DNA of 50,178 nucleotides from Candidatus Saccharibacteria bacterium UBA2112 (GTDB lineage Bacteria; Patescibacteriota; Saccharimonadia; Saccharimonadales; Saccharimonadaceae), in NCBI GenBank assembly GCA_002331045.1, contig DCYK01000013.1, forward strand, positions 1 to 50,178. The letters run 5' to 3'. The translations under genes were made by a program, and so were the position numbers. Below are positions 30,714 through 39,531 of the stretch, in pieces (the stretch's first letter is position 1; every line of letters begins with the position of its first letter). The notes beneath the pieces were generated by a model. The model was not told the origin of the DNA and made no database searches. It saw only the letters and a program-made list of their open reading frames with translations.

Positions 30714-32609
30714 CTACTCAACACGTGGTTTGCGAAATAGACGAGGTACGGATCGTACTGTCAAATCTTTAACGGCAATCGTCGTATTGGACGGGAAATA
30801 TAACCCACACAATGTACCCGTTTGATTGGCGGAATCATAGGCTTCAGCAACGATCTCGCCATTTACCAGTGCATAGATATTTGATCCATAAACCATCAAA
30901 CCTACACGTTTTCCTGCCGCAACGGTTCCCGTCGGCAAGCTCGTACCGACCAGCGCAACTGTTCCACCAGCAGTTGTGGTTTTTTGTATTTGTCCATCGC
31001 CACTCGATGTCCATGCGAGTCGATATGAATCTGCCGAGCCTGTCGCACCAGCAACAATATATGCCCAACCCGAAGTTTGCCGTGCGACAATCGTGCATTC
31101 TATTCGCACATTATGCGAACCTGGGTCGACAAATATCACACGCGTCGATCCATCCGGTGAAGCAATCCGCTTTATAGCTCCACCTTCAATACGGTATTGT
31201 GGAGCCCAGCCACTCCATGTTAAAGTCTGCCCGCCAAGTCCTGCATTTGTCGACACAATCGGATCGACCGCTGTACGACAATCCTCTGAAGTAAGAATAG
31301 CTCCACCCACTGCGCGGAGACGCGTAGTCAAAACATCAATGATTGTTTCCTGATAGTCTGTGCGGATACTTACGGGACCAGCAGCAGATACAACACGCGC
31401 TCCAGGGCCACCAGCTGTCGTACCCACATTCGTAACCCGTCGCAGTTGTGCAAAAATTGTGCTCCAATCGGTGCGCATACGCTCTAGTGCAGGGCGCATC
31501 ACAACAGCTGCTTCACCGTCAACAGAAATCGCTGCCGATTCGGATGAGTCACCAACATACACACCATAATTTTGCATCGCCTCAGCAAGTGCATACCCTT
31601 CCTGCGTCAAGCCAAGTGTCGTTATATCTACACTTGGCGGTATAGCAAAAAACGATCCCATCGGAACATTACCTGAATACGTTACCGTTCCCGCATCCTC
31701 TGCAGCCGCTGGCCATACGAATCCACGTAATAATGCTTCTGGCGGAATCGAGATACATAACGCATGAGGGATATAATATTTTGATAATTCATGTGAACGT
31801 ATCAGGCCGCCCGAGGTTGGAAAACGTGCGGCGCGAGTACCTGCGTTTCGTCCAGTTCCGAGCAAATCTGTGCGAGTAATAAAATCAGCCGTATAGGTAA
31901 CGTCGTCAACCTTTACTGTTTTCCAGTAGTCATACGCCCAGCGCCCATCGATAATACGCATCGACCCATCTGATCCTGTAGAAATAACGGGATCATAAGG
32001 GATACGATGCGTAAAGCTGATAGGGGTCCCATTGTTAGTATATGTACCTGTACCAATAGGATCTCCCGGTCGCGTAATATTCAAGTAGAATCCATAGCCA
32101 TTCAAGGTGTCATTAATCACTGGTGTCGCCGCCAAGAAATCAGCTGTTGCTGCATCTCCTGCCGTCTCATACACGCAACCATTGCCAATCGGCGTGTTCC
32201 ATATTGAATCTGCCGCAAACGGCTGCGTATCGGTACTGCGAAAAACAGCTGGTAAATACGCTGCTGGCACGCGCGAATCAACCGTTGGTGCATAACTTGC
32301 ATCAGCAACTGTCTGCGAGATCGACTGATCCGCCTTATCAAGGCTCGTCACCACGTTCGAGTTGAGTTGCGTCGTTGTGATCGACCCATCAGCAATCGTT
32401 GCAGCGGTAATGGCATTGTCAGCGATAGCAGCGGAGGTGACACTGTTGTTCTGAAGCTTTGCGCTAGTAATGGCGTTATCAGCAAGTTGCGCAGATCCGA
32501 CAGTATCTGCCTTGAGGGTACCATCACTGCTGTGAGATTGCGAGAGATAGTCGTTGAGGATTTGGCCCCAGGTGCCAGAGTCTTTGCCGGGGATGGGAAG
32601 GCGGGACAT
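30714..32609 (-). CDS. Large surface protein with tail-fibre-like N-terminus and lectin-like C-terminus
   Basis: 631 residues, start ATG 32609 with GGAGG at 9-nt spacing. The opening LPIPGKDSGTWGQILNDYL is a segment often seen at the start of phage tail or surface proteins. Residues 39-88 are five decapeptide repeats of the AQLADNAITS type. The middle (about 125-460) is unassigned, with SIWNTPIG and PALERMRTDW. The last 150 residues look like a concanavalin-type beta sandwich (VRIECTIVARQTSGWAYIV, GLMVYGSNIYALVNGEIVAEAY). No signal peptide is visible, which is odd for a surface protein. It may serve contact with a host cell; that is inference. Confidence 0.6.
   Translation of the reverse strand: MSRLPIPGKDSGTWGQILNDYLSQSHSSDGTLKADTVGSAQLADNAITSAKLQNNSVTSAAIADNAITAATIADGSITTTQLNSNVVTSLDKADQSISQTVADASYAPTVDSRVPAAYLPAVFRSTDTQPFAADSIWNTPIGNGCVYETAGDAATADFLAATPVINDTLNGYGFYLNITRPGDPIGTGTYTNNGTPISFTHRIPYDPVISTGSDGSMRIIDGRWAYDYWKTVKVDDVTYTADFITRTDLLGTGRNAGTRAARFPTSGGLIRSHELSKYYIPHALCISIPPEALLRGFVWPAAAEDAGTVTYSGNVPMGSFFAIPPSVDITTLGLTQEGYALAEAMQNYGVYVGDSSESAAISVDGEAAVVMRPALERMRTDWSTIFAQLRRVTNVGTTAGGPGARVVSAAGPVSIRTDYQETIIDVLTTRLRAVGGAILTSEDCRTAVDPIVSTNAGLGGQTLTWSGWAPQYRIEGGAIKRIASPDGSTRVIFVDPGSHNVRIECTIVARQTSGWAYIVAGATGSADSYRLAWTSSGDGQIQKTTTAGGTVALVGTSLPTGTVAAGKRVGLMVYGSNIYALVNGEIVAEAYDSANQTGTLCGLYFPSNTTIAVKDLTVRSVPRLFRKPRVE
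32346..32495 (-). repeat. Five tandem 30-bp (decapeptide) repeats
   Basis: Encodes SAQLADNAIT, SAKLQNNSVT, SAAIADNAIT, AATIADGSIT and TTQLNSNVVT in a row. Such ten-residue repeats form stalk-like coiled or beta-helical segments in phage fibres. Confidence 0.85.
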
Positions 32610-32806
32610 TAGCACAGACCTCCAGTCTGGGGGATCGGGGAATGGGAGATGGGAAATAGGGAGAGGAAATGAGGAGAAAGGAAAGCAGGGTTAGCTTTTA
32701 ATGGTCTCTCTGCTTTGTTTGTCGTGAACATGACGACGGTATATCCCCTCAACTAGTGATTTGTTAATTTTAGTGTAGCATAAGGGAAATGGGAGTCAAG
32801 TTGGAA
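32610..32806. other. Intergenic leader with purine/pyrimidine tract
   Basis: About 60 bases (32630-32690) are almost pure purine on the plus strand, so the leader of the surface-protein mRNA is a CU-rich tract. No gene or clear hairpin. The promoter of the surface protein should lie near 32700-32800, in the AT-rich right half. Confidence 0.35.
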
Positions 32807-34588
32807 TTAAGGTGTTTTGTATACCCGGCCCCGTTCGGCTGTCCAATACTGTACACCAGCGTAGTGGTCACTGGGACTCACTATCGTTTCATCTTTGCCA
32901 ATCACATTGGTTGCTTTTGTATGGGCGTAGATAAAGTTTGAGCGGTAGAGTCCGATTGCTGGAACATCAGCCAACCACTGCCGGGCGAAAGTCATATACT
33001 TTGGCACGCGAAGCGCTGGGTCAGAGGTTGAACGAGCGCTCGCCAAAGCGTCGTCGCTGATATCATTCCCATATTCCGAGAAGTTCAGTAATCCTCCTGA
33101 ATGCCAAAAGGCAAAGACATCAGGATCAGCACCAATAACAAGCTCGTCAACTAAAATATCGTAATTACGCGGCTGCAAAATATCACTCGCAAAACTCTTT
33201 GTCGTATCATTGGTATCATATATTTCGGCGTCAAGCTGCACCCCTACCGCAGACCACTGCTTGATCAGAAGCTTGAGTGCGGATTCATACTCAGTGTTTT
33301 GTCGTGTAACAACCCGGAACCTCAATTCTTTCCCTTTTTTCGTACGAATACCATCTTTTAGTTTCCATCCTTCTTTATTTAAGATCTTCGCTGCTTGGGC
33401 AACATTCACTTTCGGAGCTGTAATTTTTTCCGACCCTGCTACCTGCTCTGGAATAAATGGCAGGTCGAGCACTTGCGGCTCACTAAACATCTGCTCCCGA
33501 ATCGCCTCTGTATCTGTTGCATATCTCAGAGCGGTTCGTATCTTTTTATCTTTGAGGATGGGGTTCGATAAGTTAAAGATAGTATACACACCACTATTAA
33601 CTGGGCGCACTACCAGATCATACCTTTTTGAATCAATAGCCCGCGCAAGCTCACCACTAATATCACTTGCCCCCGTCACTTCGCCTGTTCGTAGCGCCTG
33701 TTTAATAGCATCGTTGTCTTTGTATGTATGCAGTTGAAAACGATCCAGGTGCGGACGACCTTTATAGTAACTATTATCGGCATTTAAATACACAATCTTG
33801 CGATCAATTTGGCTACTCACAGTTTGCAGTAGCTGAAATGCGAACGGACCGCTTCCAACAGGATTCGTACTATATGTATTCTCACGCAGCGTTGATGGTT
33901 CTACTGATTCTAAAAGATGCTGTGGCAAAATAGCAAACGTGAGTGCCTGGGGAAAAGCAGCATAGGCTGCAGGAAGTAAAAAACGAACTGTCTGATCATC
34001 AATGTACTCAGCTGCAATACCTTGCCAACTCGGAGCCAAAACCGACCGAGCCGCTGGATCACGCATCGTGTTAACAGTAAATACCACATCTTTTGCAGTC
34101 AGGGGTTCACCATCGTGCCATTTAGCATCTCGACGCAATGTTACAGTGAACTCCTCGTCATCCTTACTTGTTATTGATGTCGCTAAGTCGCCCTTCAAAT
34201 TGCCGGTCGTGTCGTACTTGTAGAGTGATGAAAAAACAAGTTTGACTGCCGAAAGTTCGGCCGGAGTAGTTGCATAGAGTGGATTCAATGTTTCGATCGG
34301 TCCTCGGACCGCTTCGGCATACGTTCCACCCTCAATTGGTGCAGTGGTGACATAGCTCTGCTGAAACCACACCATCTGCAAGCCGACGATACCAATAAGC
34401 GCACCGACTCCTGCTAACCAGCCAATAACATGAAAGCGAATCTCTCGTATTTTATCCCATCGATTAATAATAAAGCGACGAGCATGACGTACGGTCGCAC
34501 CCTCAGCACGGCGCATATGTCGCTTGATCTTTTTTGAACGATGTTTCAGCTCAAGACGACGTTTCCAGTATGGTAGCTTCTCTGTCAT
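32807..34588 (-). CDS. Family 5 extracellular solute-binding protein (peptide type), membrane-anchored
   Basis: 593 residues. A long basic cytoplasmic N-terminus (1-50) is followed by a single membrane helix (HVIGWLAGVGALIGIVGLQMVWF, about 53-75) and then an SBP_bac_5 domain: GGTYAEAVRGPIETLNPLYA, the typical DAKWHDGEPLTAKDVVFTV (about 155-173), GSGPFAF and YDILVDELVIGADPDVFAFW near 490. Instead of a lipobox the protein is held by the transmembrane segment. It would bind oligopeptides or nickel-type ligands for an Opp/Dpp-like permease, but no permease gene is in the window. Confidence 0.88.
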   Translation of the reverse strand: MTEKLPYWKRRLELKHRSKKIKRHMRRAEGATVRHARRFIINRWDKIREIRFHVIGWLAGVGALIGIVGLQMVWFQQSYVTTAPIEGGTYAEAVRGPIETLNPLYATTPAELSAVKLVFSSLYKYDTTGNLKGDLATSITSKDDEEFTVTLRRDAKWHDGEPLTAKDVVFTVNTMRDPAARSVLAPSWQGIAAEYIDDQTVRFLLPAAYAAFPQALTFAILPQHLLESVEPSTLRENTYSTNPVGSGPFAFQLLQTVSSQIDRKIVYLNADNSYYKGRPHLDRFQLHTYKDNDAIKQALRTGEVTGASDISGELARAIDSKRYDLVVRPVNSGVYTIFNLSNPILKDKKIRTALRYATDTEAIREQMFSEPQVLDLPFIPEQVAGSEKITAPKVNVAQAAKILNKEGWKLKDGIRTKKGKELRFRVVTRQNTEYESALKLLIKQWSAVGVQLDAEIYDTNDTTKSFASDILQPRNYDILVDELVIGADPDVFAFWHSGGLLNFSEYGNDISDDALASARSTSDPALRVPKYMTFARQWLADVPAIGLYRSNFIYAHTKATNVIGKDETIVSPSDHYAGVQYWTAERGRVYKTP

Positions 34589-34610
34589 AACAAGCCGTAA
34601 CCCACCAAGG

Positions 34611-34838
34611 CTATGAAGGCAATAAGAGTCCCGCTAAGATTGATAACACAAACACAACGGCAAGCACAATTGTTGCTTCAAAAAGGTTCTTGTCGAGACC
34701 ACGACGGGTAGTATATAGCTCACCCGAACTACCAAACCCAGCACCCAGTGATGCACCTCGCTGCTGTAATAGAATACTAATAACCATTAATACAGCCGAG
34801 CCTATCGTTACCGTCTGCAAAATACTATCAATTGTCAT
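34611..34838 (-). CDS. secG: Preprotein translocase subunit SecG
   Basis: 75 residues, two helices separated by the SecG loop (LLQQRGASLGAGFGSSGELYTTRRG), where the LLQ-x-GxGxxxAFGG-type motif is recognisable. It is part of the SecYEG channel. AAGGAG lies 5 nt before the ATG. The first four bases overlap the end of the holin-IV-type gene, and 22 nt separate it from the solute-binding protein. Confidence 0.92.
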   Translation of the reverse strand: MTIDSILQTVTIGSAVLMVISILLQQRGASLGAGFGSSGELYTTRRGLDKNLFEATIVLAVVFVLSILAGLLLPS

Positions 34839-35224
34839 GACATCTCCTTCCGACGTACATTCATCTCCACAACACTGCTTACTACATAGTTTATCAAAGC
34901 GAGGATAATTCCCGCGAGTATTGAATTGCCAAAGGACATTTCAAGGCCGGGCGTCAGTTGAAGCGAAATGTAGACCAAGAAACCATTCACAACAAGAACA
35001 AAGAGACCAAGCGTCAACAAGATTGCCGGAAGAGAAAGAATAACGACTATTGGTTTAAGGATGCTGTTGATAATCGAGAAAATAAGTCCAGCTAATAGAA
35101 AAACTCCGATACTGGCATCAACCTGAGCATCACTATACCCTGTTCCGAGCAGACGGACAGCAATCCAAAGCCCAAGTGAATTTAGCGGCCAACGGATCAA
35201 AAAAATCAGAAATTGTCGTTGCAT
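34835..35224 (-). CDS. Phage holin family IV (YvlD-like) membrane protein
   Basis: 129 residues with four helices and the family motif FSIINSILKPIVVILSLPAILLTLGLF (here in two helices about 50-78), then NGFLVYISLQLTPG. Despite the name, these are mostly chromosomal membrane proteins of unknown role and need not be phage-derived. It is coupled to secG by a four-base overlap. TAGAAT ends about 11 nt before the ATG. Confidence 0.85.
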   Translation of the reverse strand: MQRQFLIFLIRWPLNSLGLWIAVRLLGTGYSDAQVDASIGVFLLAGLIFSIINSILKPIVVILSLPAILLTLGLFVLVVNGFLVYISLQLTPGLEMSFGNSILAGIILALINYVVSSVVEMNVRRKEMS

Positions 35225-35248
35225 TACTACTATTTATTCTACCACATG

Positions 35249-36460
35249 TTATAAATCACTAGGCAGTTTGGCACTGAGATTTTTGTGACCTGTTTTAGTA
35301 ATTAAAATATCGTCCTCAATACGCACACCCAGTTTTTCGTCAGGTAAATAAATCCCTGGCTCAACCGTTAGTACCATACCGGGCTGAAAATGCTGTGGCC
35401 GGCCCAATGCCTCGTGGACGTCGATACCCAAACCGTGACTGATGGCATGTGGCATTAATTGTCGATAGCGATCATCATCACCTTCATTCATCAATCGTAA
35501 TTCAACTAGTTTTGCCTTGATGATTGCATCAACCTTCTGTTGGTATTCGCCCACTCCCAGGCCGGGTCGTAGTAAGTGAATGATATCTTTTTGCACAGAC
35601 TGCACTGCAGCGTGAATTTCGTTTAAACGTTTCGTCGGCTTACCAGCAGCCATTGTTCGGGTGATATCGGCAGCATAGTTATGCACTCTCGCACCAATAT
35701 CTAACATTAATGGTGTACCTTTGCGAATTCGCTGTTTCGTAAAATAGTGTACCGTTGCCGTACCCGCACCAGATGATACGATCGGTTCAAACGCATGCCC
35801 GTCAGCACCACCGTAACGAAAGGCGTGTGTTAGATCAGCCTCAATTTGGTATTCATGCTGATATTTTGCCAAATCATTTCGTACATCAGTGATTGCTTTT
35901 GCCGTAAGATCAATGGCAGCTTGCATCCACTCTAGTTCACACGGTTGCTTAATGGCACGAAGTTTGGCGATATCTAACCGAAAGTCACGAACACTCTTAA
36001 ATGTGCGCGTCAGTAACTCTTTCATTTCGCGCGGCGCAGGGTTGAGTGTAAATCCAAAATGATCGTGATGGTCCGGGTAGCCAACCGTATACACAAGCGG
36101 ATGTGCTTTTGCCCTTTGTCGGAGCATCGTCTTTGCGTCATCGCGCGACAAAACATCATCAACGCCACTTCGTTCGATTGCAGCTTCACGCTGCAAGCTT
36201 TCCTCGAACAATCGATGCCGATCATCAATTTCTGGTTCAACCAACCACGATTTTTTTCGCCCCGCATCAATAATCAGCCACCAGTCAGCAAATTCAATAC
36301 CAGATAGCCACCAAAATGTTGCCTCCTGTCGAAAAGGTACCGCTTCATCATTTGTTAATTGCATACCAGTGTAACCAGCAATAACCAATAAGCCACCTTG
36401 AAGCCTACCTGCAACCGAGTTACGATTATGTTCAAAAAAGTCCCTGTTCGGTTTTTTCAT
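35249..36460 (-). CDS. pepP: Xaa-Pro aminopeptidase (M24B)
   Basis: 403 residues: an aminopeptidase P N-terminal domain (about 1-160; FWWLSGIEFADW) and a pita-bread metallopeptidase domain. All five metal ligands are seen: Asp in LMLDIGARV, Asp in AADITRT, His in HAISHGLGIDVHE, Glu in TVEPGIYL and Glu in VRIEDDILI. It removes N-terminal residues preceding proline, useful for an organism living on peptides from its surroundings. TACACT with TGA before it (extended -10) ends nine bases before the ATG, without a ribosome binding site. Confidence 0.93.
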   Translation of the reverse strand: MKKPNRDFFEHNRNSVAGRLQGGLLVIAGYTGMQLTNDEAVPFRQEATFWWLSGIEFADWWLIIDAGRKKSWLVEPEIDDRHRLFEESLQREAAIERSGVDDVLSRDDAKTMLRQRAKAHPLVYTVGYPDHHDHFGFTLNPAPREMKELLTRTFKSVRDFRLDIAKLRAIKQPCELEWMQAAIDLTAKAITDVRNDLAKYQHEYQIEADLTHAFRYGGADGHAFEPIVSSGAGTATVHYFTKQRIRKGTPLMLDIGARVHNYAADITRTMAAGKPTKRLNEIHAAVQSVQKDIIHLLRPGLGVGEYQQKVDAIIKAKLVELRLMNEGDDDRYRQLMPHAISHGLGIDVHEALGRPQHFQPGMVLTVEPGIYLPDEKLGVRIEDDILITKTGHKNLSAKLPSDL

Positions 36461-36490
36461 CTACTCTGTAGTGTATCATGAAAAAACCTA

Positions 36491-37126
36491 CTAATTTCCC
36501 CCTGTCGTCCATGCATGCCAATCAGGATCGCGACGATCGGTGTTCCAGTAGCCCATCGCTGCAGCGTAATCTGGAGTGCCGATCCCAGTCTGGCCAGTGA
36601 GCGAACCGCTGGTGTAGTTGGTGAATTCCTCAAAGTCTGGTTCAACCACAGATGTACCCGGATCATTCGTCGCGTGTGTTCTACAGCTGTCAGACCAGTC
36701 ACCGATCAGATACGAGTCAGTCCCTGTGTACTCCCTTGGATTTGCAGATTTACTACTAACGAATAACTTCGTACCATTTGCTGTAAATGACTGCAAAACA
36801 TATCCTTCATCGTTATCATATCGACAGTAAAATAAATTAATTACAGCTGGACTGCTACTACTAGCTTGAAATGCATCCTGGTTAAACCTAAATCCTATCG
36901 ATTTCATCTCTGATACAGTAGTAGGGTAAGCTCCATTCTGAATTTTATACACTTCCATTTTTTTGGCAAAATTTGCAAGGTCCGACTTTGCTGCAGATTC
37001 ACGAGCGCTTGATGTAACACCATTGTAGGCTACAATGACGATTGCCGCCAGGATACCAATCACCACTACAACAATAAGTAGCTCAACGATAGTGAAGCCG
37101 TTTCGATGGTATGATGCCCTTTTCAT
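36491..37126 (-). CDS. Type IV pilin/prepilin-like protein
   Basis: 211 residues. The N-terminus RNG-FTIVELLIVVVVIGILAAIV is a textbook class III signal: cleavage after Gly10, Glu at mature position 5 and a long hydrophobic helix. The globular part has two Cys far apart (FYCRYD and DSCRTH) that could form the pilin disulfide loop. CPR bacteria use such pili for attachment, twitching and DNA uptake. No prepilin peptidase or PilB/PilC is in the window. Confidence 0.9.
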   Translation of the reverse strand: MKRASYHRNGFTIVELLIVVVVIGILAAIVIVAYNGVTSSARESAAKSDLANFAKKMEVYKIQNGAYPTTVSEMKSIGFRFNQDAFQASSSSPAVINLFYCRYDNDEGYVLQSFTANGTKLFVSSKSANPREYTGTDSYLIGDWSDSCRTHATNDPGTSVVEPDFEEFTNYTSGSLTGQTGIGTPDYAAAMGYWNTDRRDPDWHAWTTGGN

Positions 37127-37176
37127 AATAATACTTTCTTTATCCCCACTATATCATGGCCATAGCGCTCTTTTCA

Positions 37177-38724
37177 TTAAAGGTGAGCTCGTAGCATAGT
37201 TGCTTTCGATGCACCAACAGCATCGACCAACTGCTGTTCGGATGCAGACTTAACAGCACGCAAGCTACCAAAAGTACGGATGAGTTTGCGACGCGTCGCC
37301 GGACCAATACCAGGAATCTGTTCGAGATCACTTGCCGTTTGCTTCTGACGCTTCAAGACACTGTGGTAGCTGACTGCAAAGCGATGTGACTCATCACGAA
37401 TACGCTGGAACAGCTTGACGACATCGTTATAAGTACCAGACAGTGAACCGCCGCGCAAGTTTTTGGAATGAGCCGAAGCATTGCGCTGCCCTGGATGCAA
37501 ATTGACAACGTAATACTCGCCTGAACGCATAACATCAACTGAGTCAGTAGGATTCTTGACCAAATTTTCCAACAAAGAAACATCAATGTTCGAATAACGT
37601 CCATGCACAATCAACTCTTCTTCACGTTTAGCGATACTAATGACCGGCACCGTTATCTCACGCTCACGGAGTGCTCGAATCGCTGCGTCCAATTGACCCT
37701 TGCCGCCATCAATTAATAGTAGATCCGGTAAGCCCCATGCTTTGATGTTCTTGTCACTAAACCGACGCGTAATTGTCTCATGCATATTACCCGTATCATT
37801 ATTGCGCTCAATTCTCGTCTTGAACTTTCGGTATTCACTGCGATTGCTCACGCCATTCGTGAACACAACCATACTGGCAACAACGTTCGTACCGCCCATG
37901 TGACTAATATCGTAGCCTTCAATTCTGGCAGGGATTTTAGGCAAATTCAATAATGTTGCCAGATCACTGAGTGCACGATCTTTGCTAATATCCAAAAATT
38001 CACGATCACCAAACATAATCTTTCGCTGCAGCTCTGCGAGATCACGTAAACGATTGCGCAGTCGTGCTGCCGTCTCGAAATCGTGCCGCTTCGCTGCCTG
38101 CTTCATTTCTTTTTCGATTTCTCGGGCCAGAGTCTTGCGGCCACCTTCGAAATAACGGATTAATTTGCGCAGTACTGCTTTGTATTCGTCACTAGTTGTA
38201 CCTGGTGCCGGACTCAGTCCAATATGCGCATCCAAATCCGCCCGTTGATTTAACTTGGGCGGTTTTGTGTAATACGGAAACACGCGACGCAAATAGCGAA
38301 GTGCCTTTTTGATCGCATAACCGTTAAAATAAGGCCCAAAATATTCCGCCCCATCGTCAGCTGGATTGCGCGTAAAGCTGACCGTGGGCCACTCGCTCTT
38401 CATATCGATTCGCACATACATTTGCGACTTGTCGTCGCGAAGCAAAATATTAAACCGCGGCATATAGCGCTTTACCATTTCCGATTCCAGGAACAGCGCA
38501 TCGATTTCAGATTCGGTCACCGTCCAATCAGTATCAACCACCTCTGCGACAAGTGCCCGCGTTTTGACATCCATATCACGCTGTGACTGAAAATATTGCC
38601 GAACACGGTTTTTGAGGACGGCCGCTTTACCAACATACAAAATTTCACCATCGGCAGATTTATGAAAATACACACCTGGGCTAGATGGAAGTGACTGTAA
38701 CTTTTTTTCAAGTTTTCTGTTCAT
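37177..38724 (-). CDS. uvrC: UvrABC excinuclease subunit C, without the Cys cluster
   Basis: 515 residues, slightly short for UvrC. GIY-YIG nuclease (GVYFHKSADGEILYVGKA, about 17-34), UVR helix pair (KRHDFETAARLRNRLRDLAELQ, about 212), RNase H-like endonuclease (EGYDISHMGGTNVVASMVVF; LLLIDGGKGQL) and a C-terminal HhH domain (IPGIGPATRRKLI). Strikingly, the region that carries four Cys in typical UvrC (RTC, then RPCLEY, RCSAPC) reads YYTKPPKLNQRADLD-AHIGLSPAP, and the whole protein has no Cys. ATG 38724 is used; TATAAT ends eight bases before it. Confidence 0.95.
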   Translation of the reverse strand: MNRKLEKKLQSLPSSPGVYFHKSADGEILYVGKAAVLKNRVRQYFQSQRDMDVKTRALVAEVVDTDWTVTESEIDALFLESEMVKRYMPRFNILLRDDKSQMYVRIDMKSEWPTVSFTRNPADDGAEYFGPYFNGYAIKKALRYLRRVFPYYTKPPKLNQRADLDAHIGLSPAPGTTSDEYKAVLRKLIRYFEGGRKTLAREIEKEMKQAAKRHDFETAARLRNRLRDLAELQRKIMFGDREFLDISKDRALSDLATLLNLPKIPARIEGYDISHMGGTNVVASMVVFTNGVSNRSEYRKFKTRIERNNDTGNMHETITRRFSDKNIKAWGLPDLLLIDGGKGQLDAAIRALREREITVPVISIAKREEELIVHGRYSNIDVSLLENLVKNPTDSVDVMRSGEYYVVNLHPGQRNASAHSKNLRGGSLSGTYNDVVKLFQRIRDESHRFAVSYHSVLKRQKQTASDLEQIPGIGPATRRKLIRTFGSLRAVKSASEQQLVDAVGASKATMLRAHL

Positions 38725-38732
38725 CAATAACC

Positions 38733-38738
38733 ATTATA
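38733..38738 (-). promoter_or_regulatory. -10 element of uvrC, leaderless geometry
   Basis: A perfect TATAAT, eight bases before the uvrC ATG, in the 10-base stretch behind the VIT gene. No ribosome binding site follows. Confidence 0.5.
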
Positions 38739-38748
38739 CGCAGATATC

Positions 38749-39480
38749 CTACGCAACAGTAACGCCAAATACGTGGCCGATTCCATATGTAACTGCTGAC
38801 GCAAAAACGACAATCAAGAACTGGCGATTCGCACCATACCACACGCTTTTACCGCTGGATTTTGCCGTGTAACCACCTACAAATAAACTACCGATCGCTG
38901 TAAGCGCTACCGCTAATAAAATACCTTCGATATTGTGCCACCCGATAATCCACGGGACTAATGGGGGAATCGAACCCAACCAGAACAACACAAACGAGGA
39001 GCCAGCTGCAACCCAAGGCGAGCCAAGTTCATCCTCATTGATACCAATGACTTGCGACGAATACATCGACATAAATTCTTTATCGTCTACGCCAACACCC
39101 GCGACCGCTCGCTGGGCGGTTTTCGTGTCAATACCGTGTGCCTCAAGATTTTTTGCTAGATTTTTCTCAAGCAATGGCTTGTCCGCCTTGAGAATCTTAC
39201 GCAAATCATCAAGAACATTCTCAAACAGTTCCACCTGAGCCCTGACTGATATCCACTCACCCGCCGCCATCGAGATTGCACCTGCAAGTGCTCCAGCAAA
39301 CCCTGCAATCAAGACAGAGCGAGCATCGGCACCTGCCGCCGCCACGCCAACAACAATACACAAGATACTAACCAGTCCGTCATTCACGCCAAGCACGGCA
39401 GCACGTGCACTTCCGCGCTGTACTTGGGCAGCTCGTTTTGCCAGCATTGCGCTGGCTGTTTCATGAGATATTTTTACCAT
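38749..39480 (-). CDS. VIT1/CCC1-family iron/manganese transporter
   Basis: 243 residues, five helices. The family pattern is clear: RAAVLGVNDGLVSILCIVVG (about 26-45), GALAGAISMAAGEWISVRAQ in helix 2, a cytoplasmic acidic helical insert (about 85-150) that holds the metal-binding region, then GSIPPLVPWIIG. VIT/CCC1 proteins move Fe2+ or Mn2+ out of the cytosol. 24 nt separate it from uvrC. TATACT lies about ten bases before the ATG. Confidence 0.9.
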   Translation of the reverse strand: MVKISHETASAMLAKRAAQVQRGSARAAVLGVNDGLVSILCIVVGVAAAGADARSVLIAGFAGALAGAISMAAGEWISVRAQVELFENVLDDLRKILKADKPLLEKNLAKNLEAHGIDTKTAQRAVAGVGVDDKEFMSMYSSQVIGINEDELGSPWVAAGSSFVLFWLGSIPPLVPWIIGWHNIEGILLAVALTAIGSLFVGGYTAKSSGKSVWYGANRQFLIVVFASAVTYGIGHVFGVTVA

Positions 39481-39531
39481 AGCTATCTATAGTATAGCAT
39501 TTTTTGACATGACTAGCGAATGAGAATCTTC

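Noticed and set aside
32740..32760. CCCCTCAA followed by CTAG, resembling the antisense of the tRNA anticodon arm
   Set aside because: The order of the parts differs from that in the tRNA, so it is not a duplicated attachment site.
34835..35224. Prophage remnant suggested by the holin-type protein
   Set aside because: This family is mostly chromosomal, and the neighbours (secG, pepP) are housekeeping genes.
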